Origin: an uncultured Bacteroidota bacterium | GTDB lineage: Bacteria; Bacteroidota; Bacteroidia; Bacteroidales; GWA2-32-17 | Assembly: GCA_903872185.1 (NCBI GenBank) | Contig: CAIQJL010000074.1 | Coordinates: 1-49,426, forward strand | Direction of reading: 5' to 3' | DNA: 49,426 nucleotides | Shown: positions 1-7,546 of the stretch, in pieces | Position numbering within the stretch: position 1 is the stretch's first letter | Layout: each line of letters begins with the position of its first letter | Program-made: the position numbers and the translations under genes | Notes under the pieces: model-generated | What the model was told of the DNA's origin: nothing | Database searches by the model: none | What the model saw: only the letters and a program-made list of their open reading frames with translations

Positions 1-2
1 AA

Positions 3-1130
3 GCTAAATTAGATGCTGAAGCAAAAGCTAAAGCTGATGCTGAAGCGAAAGCCAAAGCAGATGCTGAAGCTAAAGCAAAGGCTGATGCTATTGCAAAAGC
101 TGCAAAAGACAAAGCTGATGCAGATGCTAAAGCGAAATTAGATGCTGAGGCAAAAGCAAAAGCTGATGCTGAAGCAAAAGCAGCAAAAGATAAAGCTGAC
201 GCAGAAGCGAAAGCAAAAGCAGATGCTATAGCTAAAGCTGCAAAAGATAAAGCTGACGCAGATGCTAAAGCTAAATTAGATGCTGAAGCAAAAGCTAAAG
301 CTGATGCTGAAGCGAAAGCCAAAGCAGATGCAGAAGCGAAAGCTAAAGCCGATGCTATTGCAAAAGCAGCAAAAGATAAAGCCGATGCAGATGCTAAAGC
401 GAAATTAGATGCTGAAGCAAAAGCCAAAGCTGATGCTGAAGCGAAAGCAAAAGCAGATGCTATAGCGAAAGCTGCGAAAGACAAAGCTGACGCAGACGCC
501 AAAGCCAAATTAGAAGCTGATGCTAAGGCTGCAAAAGATAAAGCCGATGCAGAAGCAAAAGCGAAAGCAGATGCTCTTGCAAAAGCTGTTAAAGAAAAAG
601 CTGATGCAGATGCTAAAGCAAAATTAGAAGCAGACGCTAAAGCCAAAGCTGATGCTGAAGCTAAAGCAAAGGCTGATGCTATTGCAAAAGCTGCAAAAGA
701 TAAAGCTGACGCGGACGCGAAAGCCAAATTAGAAGCTGATGCAAAGGCTGCAAAAGATAAAGCAGACGCAGAAGCAAAAGCGAAAGCAGATGCTCTTGCA
801 AAAGCTGCTAAAGATAAAGCTGATGCAGATGCTAAAGCTAAATTAGAAGCTGATACTAAAGCTAAAGCTGATGCAGAAGCAAAAGCTAAAGCTGATGCTG
901 AAGCTAAAGCAAAGGCAGATGCTATTGCTAAAGCCGCTAAAGATAAAGCTGACGCGGACGCGAAAGCAAAATTAGAAGCTGATGCTAAGGCCGCAAAAGA
1001 TAAAGCCGATGCAGAAGCAAAAGCTAAAGCAGATGCTCTTGCAAAAGCTGCTAAAGAAAAAGCCGATGCAGATGCAAAAGCTAAATTAGAAGCAGAAGCT
1101 AAAGCAAAAGCTGATGCAGAAGCTGCTTCT
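3..1130 (+). repeat. In-frame tandem repeat array (105-138 nt units)
   Basis: The codon pair for Lys-Leu (AAATTA) recurs at 6, 135, 273, 402, 507, 621, 726, 840, 969 and 1083. The spacings are 129, 138, 129, 105, 114, 105, 114, 129 and 114 nt, all multiples of three. The first four copies read KLDA and the last six KLEA. The alternating 105/114 spacing between 402 and 840 suggests a 219-nt block was duplicated. Alanine codons vary (GCA, GCT, GCG, GCC), but long stretches between copies are nearly identical, which fits recent slippage or recombination. Confidence 0.93.
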
Positions 1131-1820
1131 AAAACAAAAGAGGAATCATATAAAACTTTTATTTCAAAAGCAGATCAAGATTTTACTTCAAAAGGTTACG
1201 AGTCAGCAAAGACTAATTATCAAAAAGCAAGTAATTTAAAACCAGATGAAGCTTACCCTAAAACAAAAATTATTGAAATAGATAATCTTTTAGCCCAAAA
1301 CAAAAAGAAAGAAGATGAACTAAAAATAAAGGACAAGGCATATCAAGAAGCTATTTCAAAAGCTGATGAGTATTTTAATAAAAAAGATTATCCTTCTGCA
1401 ATTGCAAGTTATAAAAACGCTTCTACTGCAAAACCTGATGAAAATTATCCAAGGCAGAAAATTTTTGACTGTCAGAATTTATTAAAAGAACAAAATCTAA
1501 CAGAACAGCAAAGGTTAGAAGCCGAAAAACAAAAACAAATTGAGGAAGCAAAAAACAGCAATAAAAAATTAGAAGAAATTGATTATACTAATAAAGCTGT
1601 AGTAGAAAAATTCCTTTCAGAATTAGCAACAAAATACCCAGAAGGTGTTACTGAAGAAAAATATGAGGATGCTTCAAAAAAAGTAAAAAGAGTAATTGTA
1701 AACCGTGGAGGTTTAGCCACTGAATACAGAGAAGTAACTCACAATTGGGGAGGTATTTATTTCTTTAAAAATGGTCAGTCAATATCTAAAACTATTTTCT
1801 ATACCGAAACAAAGAAATAA
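3..1820 (+). CDS. Ala/Lys/Asp-repeat protein with TPR-like C-terminal region (5' end outside window)
   Basis: The reading frame is open from the first base and stops with TAA at 1818-1820, giving 605 visible residues; the start and any signal peptide lie outside the window. Residues 1 to about 375 are almost only Ala, Lys, Asp and Glu (patterns such as AKAKADAEAKAKAD and AKAAKDKADADAKAKL), predicted to form one long charged alpha helix like TolA domain II. Two TPR-like units follow, each with the pattern ADxxFxxKxYxxAxxxYxxA...KPDExYPxxKI. The C-terminus contains RGGLATEYREVTHNWGG, a style common in Bacteroidota repeat proteins. The next gene starts 9 nt after the stop, so it is probably cotranscribed with the ABC importer genes. 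The function is unknown. A periplasm-spanning or envelope-scaffold role is inference only. Confidence 0.8.
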   Translation, partial: AKLDAEAKAKADAEAKAKADAEAKAKADAIAKAAKDKADADAKAKLDAEAKAKADAEAKAAKDKADAEAKAKADAIAKAAKDKADADAKAKLDAEAKAKADAEAKAKADAEAKAKADAIAKAAKDKADADAKAKLDAEAKAKADAEAKAKADAIAKAAKDKADADAKAKLEADAKAAKDKADAEAKAKADALAKAVKEKADADAKAKLEADAKAKADAEAKAKADAIAKAAKDKADADAKAKLEADAKAAKDKADAEAKAKADALAKAAKDKADADAKAKLEADTKAKADAEAKAKADAEAKAKADAIAKAAKDKADADAKAKLEADAKAAKDKADAEAKAKADALAKAAKEKADADAKAKLEAEAKAKADAEAASKTKEESYKTFISKADQDFTSKGYESAKTNYQKASNLKPDEAYPKTKIIEIDNLLAQNKKKEDELKIKDKAYQEAISKADEYFNKKDYPSAIASYKNASTAKPDENYPRQKIFDCQNLLKEQNLTEQQRLEAEKQKQIEEAKNSNKKLEEIDYTNKAVVEKFLSELATKYPEGVTEEKYEDASKKVKRVIVNRGGLATEYREVTHNWGGIYFFKNGQSISKTIFYTETKK

Positions 1821-1829
1821 TATTTCGCT

Positions 1830-2972
1830 ATGATATCTAGTTATTTGTGGCGAGTAATTGTTTGCATTGTTATATGCGCATCATATTCATGTAATTCAAA
1901 CTCTGATTTAAAAAAACAGACAAGTATTACATCTGAATTAATGAAAGCTGAATTAAAATATGCTAAGCATTTCGAGATTTTAAAATATGATTCAGTAATT
2001 TCAATTAATGTTTTTAATCCATGGCAATTTGCAAAAGATAAATCTTTCAATTATATTTTTTCACTTAGTAAAACTAATAACCAAAAGACTATTCATATTC
2101 CTGTTAAAAGAGTCATCTGTTTATCTACTTCTCATATTGGATTTATTGCAACACTCAACAAACAATCAAATATAGTTGGAGTTTCCGGAACTCAGTTTAT
2201 TTATGACAGTCTAACAAATGCATTAATAAATAAAGGTAAAATAGTTGATGTTGGTTACGAACAAAGCCTTAACTATGAATTAATTTTATCTTTAAAACCA
2301 GATGTAATTATTGCATATGGAGTAGAAAGTCAGAATATAGGGTATATCACAAAACTGGAAGAATTGGGATTACCCATTGTTTTTGTTGCAGAATACTTAG
2401 AAGAAACCCCACTTGCAAAAGCAGAATGGTTGAAATTTTTTGGTGTAATTTTTAATCTCGAAAATACATCAGATTCTTTGTTTTTAGTAATTGATTCAGA
2501 ATATAACAATGTTAAGAATATTGCTTCAAAATTCACTGATAAGCCAACTGTTTTTGCTGGTTTGCCTTGGAAAGATTCATGGTTTATTGCTGGGGGTAGA
2601 AGTAATTTTGCAAATTTACTTAATGATGCTGGCGCATTATATATATGGAAAAACGATACCTCAAAAGAAAGTTTTCCTTTAAATTTAGAATTAGTTTTTA
2701 ATAAAGTATCAAATGCTGATTATTGGATAAATTCTGGCTCTGCTAATTCATTACAAGAGATAAGTTCATCAGATTCAAGACTGAAATCATTAAGCGCTTT
2801 TAAAAACAAGAAAGTATATAACAATAATTACATTAAAAATTCATATGGAGGAAACGATTACTGGGAATCTGGTGTTGTAAATCCACAGATTGTATTAAAA
2901 GATCTTGTTAAGATTTTTCATCCTCAGGCTTTTCCTGATTATAAAATTCATTATTATAAAAAACTAGAGTAA
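1830..2972 (+). CDS. ABC transporter substrate-binding lipoprotein, FecB/BtuF type
   Basis: This 380-residue protein has a hydrophobic N-terminus ending in a lipobox-like SYSC (Cys about 21), so it is probably a lipidated binding protein of the periplasm. From about residue 95 it resembles the Peripla_BP_2 family: a KRVICLSTSHIGFIATL strand-helix, an IVGVSG turn, LSLKPDVIIAYG, and a second lobe with VFAGLPWKDSWFIAGG. This family delivers iron-siderophores, haem or cobalamin to FecCD permeases; the ligand cannot be told from sequence. It lies 9 nt after the repeat protein and 9 nt before the permease. No riboswitch or Fur box is visible in front of it, but the operon start may lie upstream of the window. 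Confidence 0.85.
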   Translation: MISSYLWRVIVCIVICASYSCNSNSDLKKQTSITSELMKAELKYAKHFEILKYDSVISINVFNPWQFAKDKSFNYIFSLSKTNNQKTIHIPVKRVICLSTSHIGFIATLNKQSNIVGVSGTQFIYDSLTNALINKGKIVDVGYEQSLNYELILSLKPDVIIAYGVESQNIGYITKLEELGLPIVFVAEYLEETPLAKAEWLKFFGVIFNLENTSDSLFLVIDSEYNNVKNIASKFTDKPTVFAGLPWKDSWFIAGGRSNFANLLNDAGALYIWKNDTSKESFPLNLELVFNKVSNADYWINSGSANSLQEISSSDSRLKSLSAFKNKKVYNNNYIKNSYGGNDYWESGVVNPQIVLKDLVKIFHPQAFPDYKIHYYKKLE

Positions 2973-2981
2973 AATTAAAAA

Positions 2982-4016
2982 ATGAATTTTTATAAAAGAT
3001 ATAATAAAGCTATTTTGCTAATTGTTTCAATCATAATTGTTATCATTTTAGTTATAGTAGATTTAATTAATGGGCCTGTAAAAATTAATATTCTTGAGGA
3101 ATTTAAAAATATTATGAATTCTAATTCATCAAACAATTATCTTTCTACAATTCTATATGATATTAGATTACCGAGAATTTTGACTGCAGTAATTGCTGGA
3201 TTAGCATTATCAGTTAGCGGTTTATTAATGCAAACATTATTTCGAAATCCACTTGCAGGTCCATATGTGTTAGGTATTAGCTCTGGTGCTGGCTTAGGAG
3301 TTGCACTTGTGGTTTTAGGATTTTCTGCTTTCGGACTAAACTTTATAGATATAATGGGAAGTGGGGGAACTATTTTAGCCGCTTGTATTGGGTCTGGGTT
3401 ATTTATGGCATTGATATTTGCCGTTTCTTTGAAAATAAGAGATGCAATGACCTTGCTTATATCCGGAATGTTGCTTGGGTCTGCTGCAAGTGCAATAATA
3501 AATGTTTTTCAATTTGCAGGTTCAGAACAATCTTTAAAGTTATTTGTTATATGGACAATGGGTAGTCTTGGAAGTACTACCTGGCCTCAACTTGAGTTAA
3601 TGTCAGTTGTAATTTTTGCTGGCGTAATTATTTCAATATTTTTAGCATACCCACTTAATGTTTGGTTATTAGGTGACGAAAATGCTAAGGCATCGGGTGT
3701 AAATGTAACAAAGATCAGAAATTTACTTTTAATATCTACCACATTGCTTGCTGGAAGTGTAACTGCATTCTGTGGTCCTCTCGCATTTGTAGGAATTGCT
3801 GCTCCACATATTGCACGAATGATTTCAAAAACATCTGACCATCGTTTTTTAATTCCATTTAGTGGAATTGTTGGCATTGCTATGTTAGTTACTGCTGATA
3901 TTCTGACTCAGCTACCCGGGTCAGGATTTGTTTTACCGATAAATTCGACTACATCATTACTTGGTGTACCAATTGTTTTGTGGATTGTTTTAAAAGGTAA
4001 AAAAATGTGGTTATGA
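2982..4016 (+). CDS. FecCD-family ABC transporter permease
   Basis: This 344-residue inner-membrane protein is of normal length for BtuC/FecD permeases. It begins with one transmembrane helix (about residues 10-30), followed by the family hallmark LPRILTAVIAGLALSVSG and the motif FRNPLAGPYVLGISSGAGLG. Near residues 260-280 it has GPLAFVGIAAPHIARM, the loop that contacts the ATPase, and it ends with a PINSTTSLLGVPIVLWIV helix. It should form a homodimeric channel with the following ATPase. Its TGA stop overlaps the ATPase start as ATGA (4013-4016), a usual sign of translational coupling. Substrate: iron complex, haem or B12, not distinguishable. Confidence 0.92.
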   Translation: MNFYKRYNKAILLIVSIIIVIILVIVDLINGPVKINILEEFKNIMNSNSSNNYLSTILYDIRLPRILTAVIAGLALSVSGLLMQTLFRNPLAGPYVLGISSGAGLGVALVVLGFSAFGLNFIDIMGSGGTILAACIGSGLFMALIFAVSLKIRDAMTLLISGMLLGSAASAIINVFQFAGSEQSLKLFVIWTMGSLGSTTWPQLELMSVVIFAGVIISIFLAYPLNVWLLGDENAKASGVNVTKIRNLLLISTTLLAGSVTAFCGPLAFVGIAAPHIARMISKTSDHRFLIPFSGIVGIAMLVTADILTQLPGSGFVLPINSTTSLLGVPIVLWIVLKGKKMWL

Positions 4017-5038
4017 CAAGTAACATCAATACTACAATAATTGCAAACAATTTAGTTACTGGCTATCGTAAAAGTGGCGGTTTTAAAGCTATTCCAAATT
4101 TTGAACTTAATTTTAAAGCAAATGAAGGAGAGTTAATTGCTTTAATTGGTTCAAATGGCTCAGGAAAAACAACATTACTAAGAACAATTGCAGGCTTACA
4201 TCCTTCAAAAAGTGGTGATTTAAGCATTTGTGGACTTTCGCCATTAAAAGCAGATAGATTAGAATTTGCAAAATCGCTATCAATTGCGACTACCGAATTA
4301 CTGAAAATTGCATATACCTCTGTTAACGATTTTGTAATGCTTGGTAGATTTCCACACTCTCACTTTTTTGGAAAATTAAATTCAAAAGATTTACAAATTG
4401 TCAATATGGCAATTGAAGAAACTGGAATTGCAACAAAGAGAAATGAACAAATGAATTGTTTGAGCGATGGTGAACGACAACGGGCAATTATAGCAAGAAC
4501 ATTAGCTCAAGATACTCCAGTTATTTTATTAGATGAACCAACAGCATATCTTGATATTAAGAATAAAATAGAAATTTTAAATCTGTTAAAATCGCTTACA
4601 TCAAAATTCAGAAAAACGATAATTTTCTCAACACATGATCTTGCTTCAGCCTTGCATCTTGCAGATAAAATTTGGCTAATTACTTTAGATAAAATTATTT
4701 GTAAAATACCCGAACAAATTATTTATGATGACGATTTAGCAAAGGAATTTAACTCAGATTTTATGCAAATTGATAAAAACTCGGGTAATTTTAATTTCAT
4801 TGATAAATACAATATAAACATTGGGCTTAGTGGTGATTATGGTGTCTACAATATGACTTTAAATGCATTAAAAAGGATTGGTTTTAATGTAATAAGTAAC
4901 AAATCAGATAATTTAAACGTTATAATTGAAGAAAATGAGAAATTAATAATTTGGAAACTGATTAATTTTAATGAAGAACAAATTTTTAATCAGCTGGAGG
5001 ATTTAATTTTACATTTAAAAATATTTAAACAAAAATAA
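4013..5038 (+). CDS. ABC transporter ATP-binding protein, FecE/BtuD type, with C-terminal extension
   Basis: This is the energy-coupling subunit of the FecB/FecCD importer. Walker A is GSNGSGKT (about residues 46-53), the signature is LSDGE (about 150), Walker B is VILLDEPT (about 170) and the H-switch is STHD. I chose the ATG at 4013, which overlaps the permease stop as ATGA; a GTG at 4007 is also in frame. The protein is 341 residues, whereas FecE-type ATPases are usually about 255-265. The extra 85 or so residues contain GLSGDYGVYNMTLNALKRIGF and a helix-rich end and have no motif I recognise. A small membrane protein gene follows 6 nt later. Confidence 0.92.
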   Translation: MTSNINTTIIANNLVTGYRKSGGFKAIPNFELNFKANEGELIALIGSNGSGKTTLLRTIAGLHPSKSGDLSICGLSPLKADRLEFAKSLSIATTELLKIAYTSVNDFVMLGRFPHSHFFGKLNSKDLQIVNMAIEETGIATKRNEQMNCLSDGERQRAIIARTLAQDTPVILLDEPTAYLDIKNKIEILNLLKSLTSKFRKTIIFSTHDLASALHLADKIWLITLDKIICKIPEQIIYDDDLAKEFNSDFMQIDKNSGNFNFIDKYNINIGLSGDYGVYNMTLNALKRIGFNVISNKSDNLNVIIEENEKLIIWKLINFNEEQIFNQLEDLILHLKIFKQK

Positions 5039-5044
5039 ATAATT

Positions 5045-5254
5045 ATGTTAAAAAAAATTGCTTCCTACACATTAGTCGCAATGGTATTATGCTTTACCAT
5101 TCTTGGTTTACTATCTATTTGGGATGTTATTTCCATTGAAAATGTTATGCGAAAAATATTATTATCACTATTTGTAATATTTGTTGCATCTGTGGTTGTT
5201 TTGTTTATTTTTGGTGTTGTAATTAGAGAAGATAAAAATCCAAAGCAACCATAA
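5045..5254 (+). CDS. Small two-helix membrane protein
   Basis: This 69-residue protein has two predicted transmembrane helices (about 7-27 and 38-59) and a charged tail, REDKNPKQP. It follows the ABC ATPase by 6 nt and precedes a hairpin, so it looks like the last gene of the importer operon. I do not recognise a family. It could be an accessory membrane peptide of the importer or an unrelated passenger. Confidence 0.6.
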   Translation: MLKKIASYTLVAMVLCFTILGLLSIWDVISIENVMRKILLSLFVIFVASVVVLFIFGVVIREDKNPKQP

Positions 5255-5276
5255 TTTATATAATTTGTAAAATATT

Positions 5277-5310
5277 AGGGTATGATTAACTTCATGCCCT
5301 ATTTGTTTTT
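5277..5310 (+). terminator. Hairpin with T-rich tail at the end of the importer operon
   Basis: AGGGTATGA (5277-5285) pairs with TCATGCCCT (5292-5300), nine pairs including one G-T, with a 6-nt loop. ATTTGTTTTT follows. The next start codon is at 5311, right after the T-rich tail, so the hairpin may both end the operon and influence translation of the DUF2279 gene. Confidence 0.65.
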
Positions 5311-6216
5311 ATGAAATTGAAGAGCATTATTTATATTGTAGTTTTTTTTACCTTATGTTATAGCAATAATATTGCTATTTCTCAAAACGATACTTTATTA
5401 AATAAAAAACGATTATATATTTTTTCAGGAGCTACTACAACTGCTTACACTGGTTCTATGTTAATGCTAAACGAATTATGGTATAAAAATTATTTGCATA
5501 GCTCATTTCATTTGTTTGACGACAGAAAAGAATGGCTTCAAATGGATAAATTAGGTCATAGCTTTTCTGCATATTATTTAAGTTCCGCTTTAATTAGTGG
5601 TTTTGAATGGAGTAAAATGAATCATAATAAATCAGTTTTATATGGCTCAGGTATTGCATTTATAGCTATGTCTGGCATTGAAATATTTGATGGATTTTCA
5701 TCAAAATGGGGAGCCTCACTAACCGATCTTACTGCAAATTTTAGTGGATCATTGCTATATGCTAGCCAGGAAATATTATTCAAAAAACAAATCTGCCGAA
5801 TAAAATTTTCTTACCATCCTACAAATTGGCCAAAATACAGACCAGATGCACTTGGCGAAAATAATTTTCAATCTATTATTAAAGATTACAATGGTCAAAC
5901 ATATTGGTTATCATGTAATTTAAAATCGATTACAGGCATAAAAAAAATGCCTGGATGGTTAAATATTGCAGTTGGATATAGTGGAGAAAATATGCTTGGT
6001 GGTATTGATAATTATGGAATAACAACTGAAACTATAATTCCTATTTCTGATCGCTATCGCCAATATTACTTATCGCTTGATGCTGATTTAACTCAAATAA
6101 AAGTAAAGAGTAAATTGCTTAAAAGTGTTTTTAAAGCCTTTAATTGCTTGAAAATTCCTTTCCCAGCTTTAGTTTTTGAAAAAAATAATTTTAGAATGAA
6201 GTCTATATATTTTTAA
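5311..6216 (+). CDS. DUF2279 family exported protein
   Basis: This 301-residue protein starts with a signal-peptide-like segment (hydrophobic to about residue 20, then ISQNDTLLN). The middle has the DUF2279 (YfiM-like) core: MDKLGHSFSAYYLSSAL, then SGIEIFDGFSSKWGASLTD, followed by short helices. The His and Asp residues of these two motifs are retained. The rest (FSYHPTNWPKYRPDALGENN onward) looks like an outer-membrane strand-rich region. The biochemical role of the family is not known to me. The start sits immediately downstream of a terminator-like hairpin with no clear TAnnTTTG element, so expression may depend on read-through or an unrecognised promoter. Confidence 0.75.
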   Translation: MKLKSIIYIVVFFTLCYSNNIAISQNDTLLNKKRLYIFSGATTTAYTGSMLMLNELWYKNYLHSSFHLFDDRKEWLQMDKLGHSFSAYYLSSALISGFEWSKMNHNKSVLYGSGIAFIAMSGIEIFDGFSSKWGASLTDLTANFSGSLLYASQEILFKKQICRIKFSYHPTNWPKYRPDALGENNFQSIIKDYNGQTYWLSCNLKSITGIKKMPGWLNIAVGYSGENMLGGIDNYGITTETIIPISDRYRQYYLSLDADLTQIKVKSKLLKSVFKAFNCLKIPFPALVFEKNNFRMKSIYF

Positions 6217-6231
6217 ATAAAAATAATTAAG

Positions 6232-6239
6232 TATATTTG
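6232..6239 (+). promoter_or_regulatory. -7 element of the 6309 gene
   Basis: TATATTTG matches the Bacteroidota -7 consensus TAnnTTTG, about 70 nt before the ATG at 6309. I see no TTTG at the -33 distance, so the promoter is only half supported. The leader between them is A-rich and has no structure that I can see. Confidence 0.45.
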
Positions 6240-6308
6240 ACTAAATATGTGGTAATTAATAATTCAACATAAACCTTAGTTTTTTATTAAACACAAACAC
6301 AATTAACA

Positions 6309-7013
6309 ATGAAAAGAAAATTATTTACTTTAATGATGGTAGCTCTTATTGCTACTGGTTTATCTGCTCAAAAACTTGATAAGTTTACAGCAGATTTTGG
6401 AAAAAAATCTGTTATGGGAAAAGAAGTTAGACTTCCATATTCAGATGTTATCAGCTATTACGGTTTTGTTGCACAAGGCGCTAATCCTGATGAAATGCGT
6501 GATGGTAAAAAATTCTATTACTTATATATTTGGATTTCAGTTGCAGCTCCGGAATTAGGTGTAAGAATGGTTTCACCAGTTCCAGATAAAATGGGACCTG
6601 AAGAAGGCGATTTTAAAAGCCCAGATTTTGATAAAAATATAGCTGACAAAAAAAGTTATTTTGATACATGGATTACTCTTGAAAAAGCTTCTGGTATTAA
6701 TAGTGTTGATGATATTGCTGCCAAAGCAGCAAGTGCAAAATGGAATACATATGAGCAAAATGATGACAGTGGCGAAATGCCTGCTCAGCCATCAGGAAGT
6801 AAATATAATTCATTAATGAGAATAACAAGTAGCGCAAGTGATCCTTTAAAATCACTTACATTAGGACTTTATCGTATTGGTTTTACTACTTATAAAGTTG
6901 GTGAGGTACAAGGTAGCTTCCTTGCACAAATTGGATCTCCTGTTAAAATTCCTGGAGTAAAAGTTGCAAAAGATATTGAAACTTTAGTAAAATTACTTAC
7001 TGAGAAAAAATAA
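6309..7013 (+). CDS. Secreted protein of unknown function
   Basis: This 234-residue protein has a clear signal peptide (MKRKLFTLMMVALIATGLSA, cleavage near residue 20). The mature part contains MGKEVRLPYSDVISYYGFVAQG, a YYLYIWISVAAPELGVRMVSP strand pair, and a C-terminal region ending QIGSPVKIPGVKVAKDIETLVKLL. No lipobox, sorting tail or catalytic motif is seen, and I do not recognise the family. It has its own -7 element at 6232 and a strong terminator after it, so it is probably a single-gene transcript. A periplasmic or outer-membrane-associated location is inferred from the signal peptide. Confidence 0.7.
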   Translation: MKRKLFTLMMVALIATGLSAQKLDKFTADFGKKSVMGKEVRLPYSDVISYYGFVAQGANPDEMRDGKKFYYLYIWISVAAPELGVRMVSPVPDKMGPEEGDFKSPDFDKNIADKKSYFDTWITLEKASGINSVDDIAAKAASAKWNTYEQNDDSGEMPAQPSGSKYNSLMRITSSASDPLKSLTLGLYRIGFTTYKVGEVQGSFLAQIGSPVKIPGVKVAKDIETLVKLLTEKK

Positions 7014-7036
7014 TTTAGATTATTTTGATATTTGTT

Positions 7037-7062
7037 AAGGGGGCATAGTTTGCCCCTTTTTG
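7037..7062 (+). terminator. Rho-independent terminator after the 6309 gene
   Basis: GGGGCA (7040-7045) pairs with TGCCCC (7051-7056) around a TAGTT loop, followed by TTTTTG. The A-residues before the stem can extend it with the T-tract. It lies 24 nt after the stop codon at 7013. Confidence 0.9.
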
Positions 7063-7191
7063 TATTTAATAAAGGTGAGTTTTATTACAGTGTTTATTTT
7101 ATCAACCTTATTGTAGTTAATCGTAAATATAGGTATTGAACATGCTCTATTGTATCATATTCTTTATTTTATTGCTCAAGAAAGAAGTTTA

Positions 7192-7199
7192 TAGTTTTG
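7192..7199 (+). promoter_or_regulatory. Orphan -7 element in a gene-free stretch
   Basis: TAGTTTTG matches TAnnTTTG, with a TTG at 7172-7174, 17 nt upstream. The only downstream frame is a 29-codon ORF at 7202-7291 whose start would lie at the expected transcription start, so I do not call it a gene. A small RNA is possible but unsupported. Confidence 0.25.
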
Positions 7200-7318
7200 C
7201 GATGTATAATGCCTTACTATTTGTAAGAATAAATAACAATACAATAAAGAATTCAATTATAGCGTATGCAAAAAAGAAAACGAAAGGTTAAGAAATGAAA
7301 AGTGTTGTAAAAAAATGA

Positions 7319-7546
7319 AGAAACTGTTTTGAATTTTAATGCATTTTTTATAAAAACATCAAAAGCGTGGGGTCATATAGAGCCTGTCGAAATAGTGCCT
7401 GGGGCATTGTGCATGTCTTTCGAGAGCACTTCGTCAAGCTTAGTGCAGGCTCTCAAGATGACAGAATTGGGAATTGTGAGATAAAACGATTTAAATTTTA
7501 TAACATTATGGTATCCTTACAATTAATAAAATTCAAAACAGTTTCT
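7319..7546. repeat. MITE-like element: 20-bp perfect terminal inverted repeat
   Basis: AGAAACTGTTTTGAATTTTA at 7319-7338 is exactly reverse-complemented at 7527-7546. Between them lie 188 bp without a gene, including an inner inverted repeat: AGAGCCTG (7379-7386) and CAGGCTCT (7446-7453). The right arm overlaps the stop codon of the minus-strand gene by two bases. I cannot define a target-site duplication, so a mobile origin is inference. Confidence 0.6.
7371..7465. repeat. Dispersed repeat, copy 1
   Basis: The right half read on the minus strand contains CTGTCATCTTGAGAGCCT. This closely matches CTGTCATCCTTTGAGAACCT at 41520-41539. The same stretch folds through AGAGCCTG/CAGGCTCT. It is markedly GC-richer than its surroundings and non-coding. 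This type of sequence is scattered through many Bacteroidota intergenic regions. It lies inside the larger inverted-repeat unit 7319-7546. Confidence 0.5.

Noticed and set aside
3-1130. CRISPR array or satellite DNA
   Set aside because: The repeats vary in length, have no spacers, keep one reading frame throughout and encode a continuous A/K/D/E protein.
1830-5254. Cobalamin riboswitch or Fur box controlling the importer
   Set aside because: The first visible gene of the operon begins outside the window, and nothing between the genes resembles either element.
7202-7291. 29-codon ORF after the orphan promoter
   Set aside because: The start would coincide with the predicted transcription start, and the peptide shows no conserved feature.
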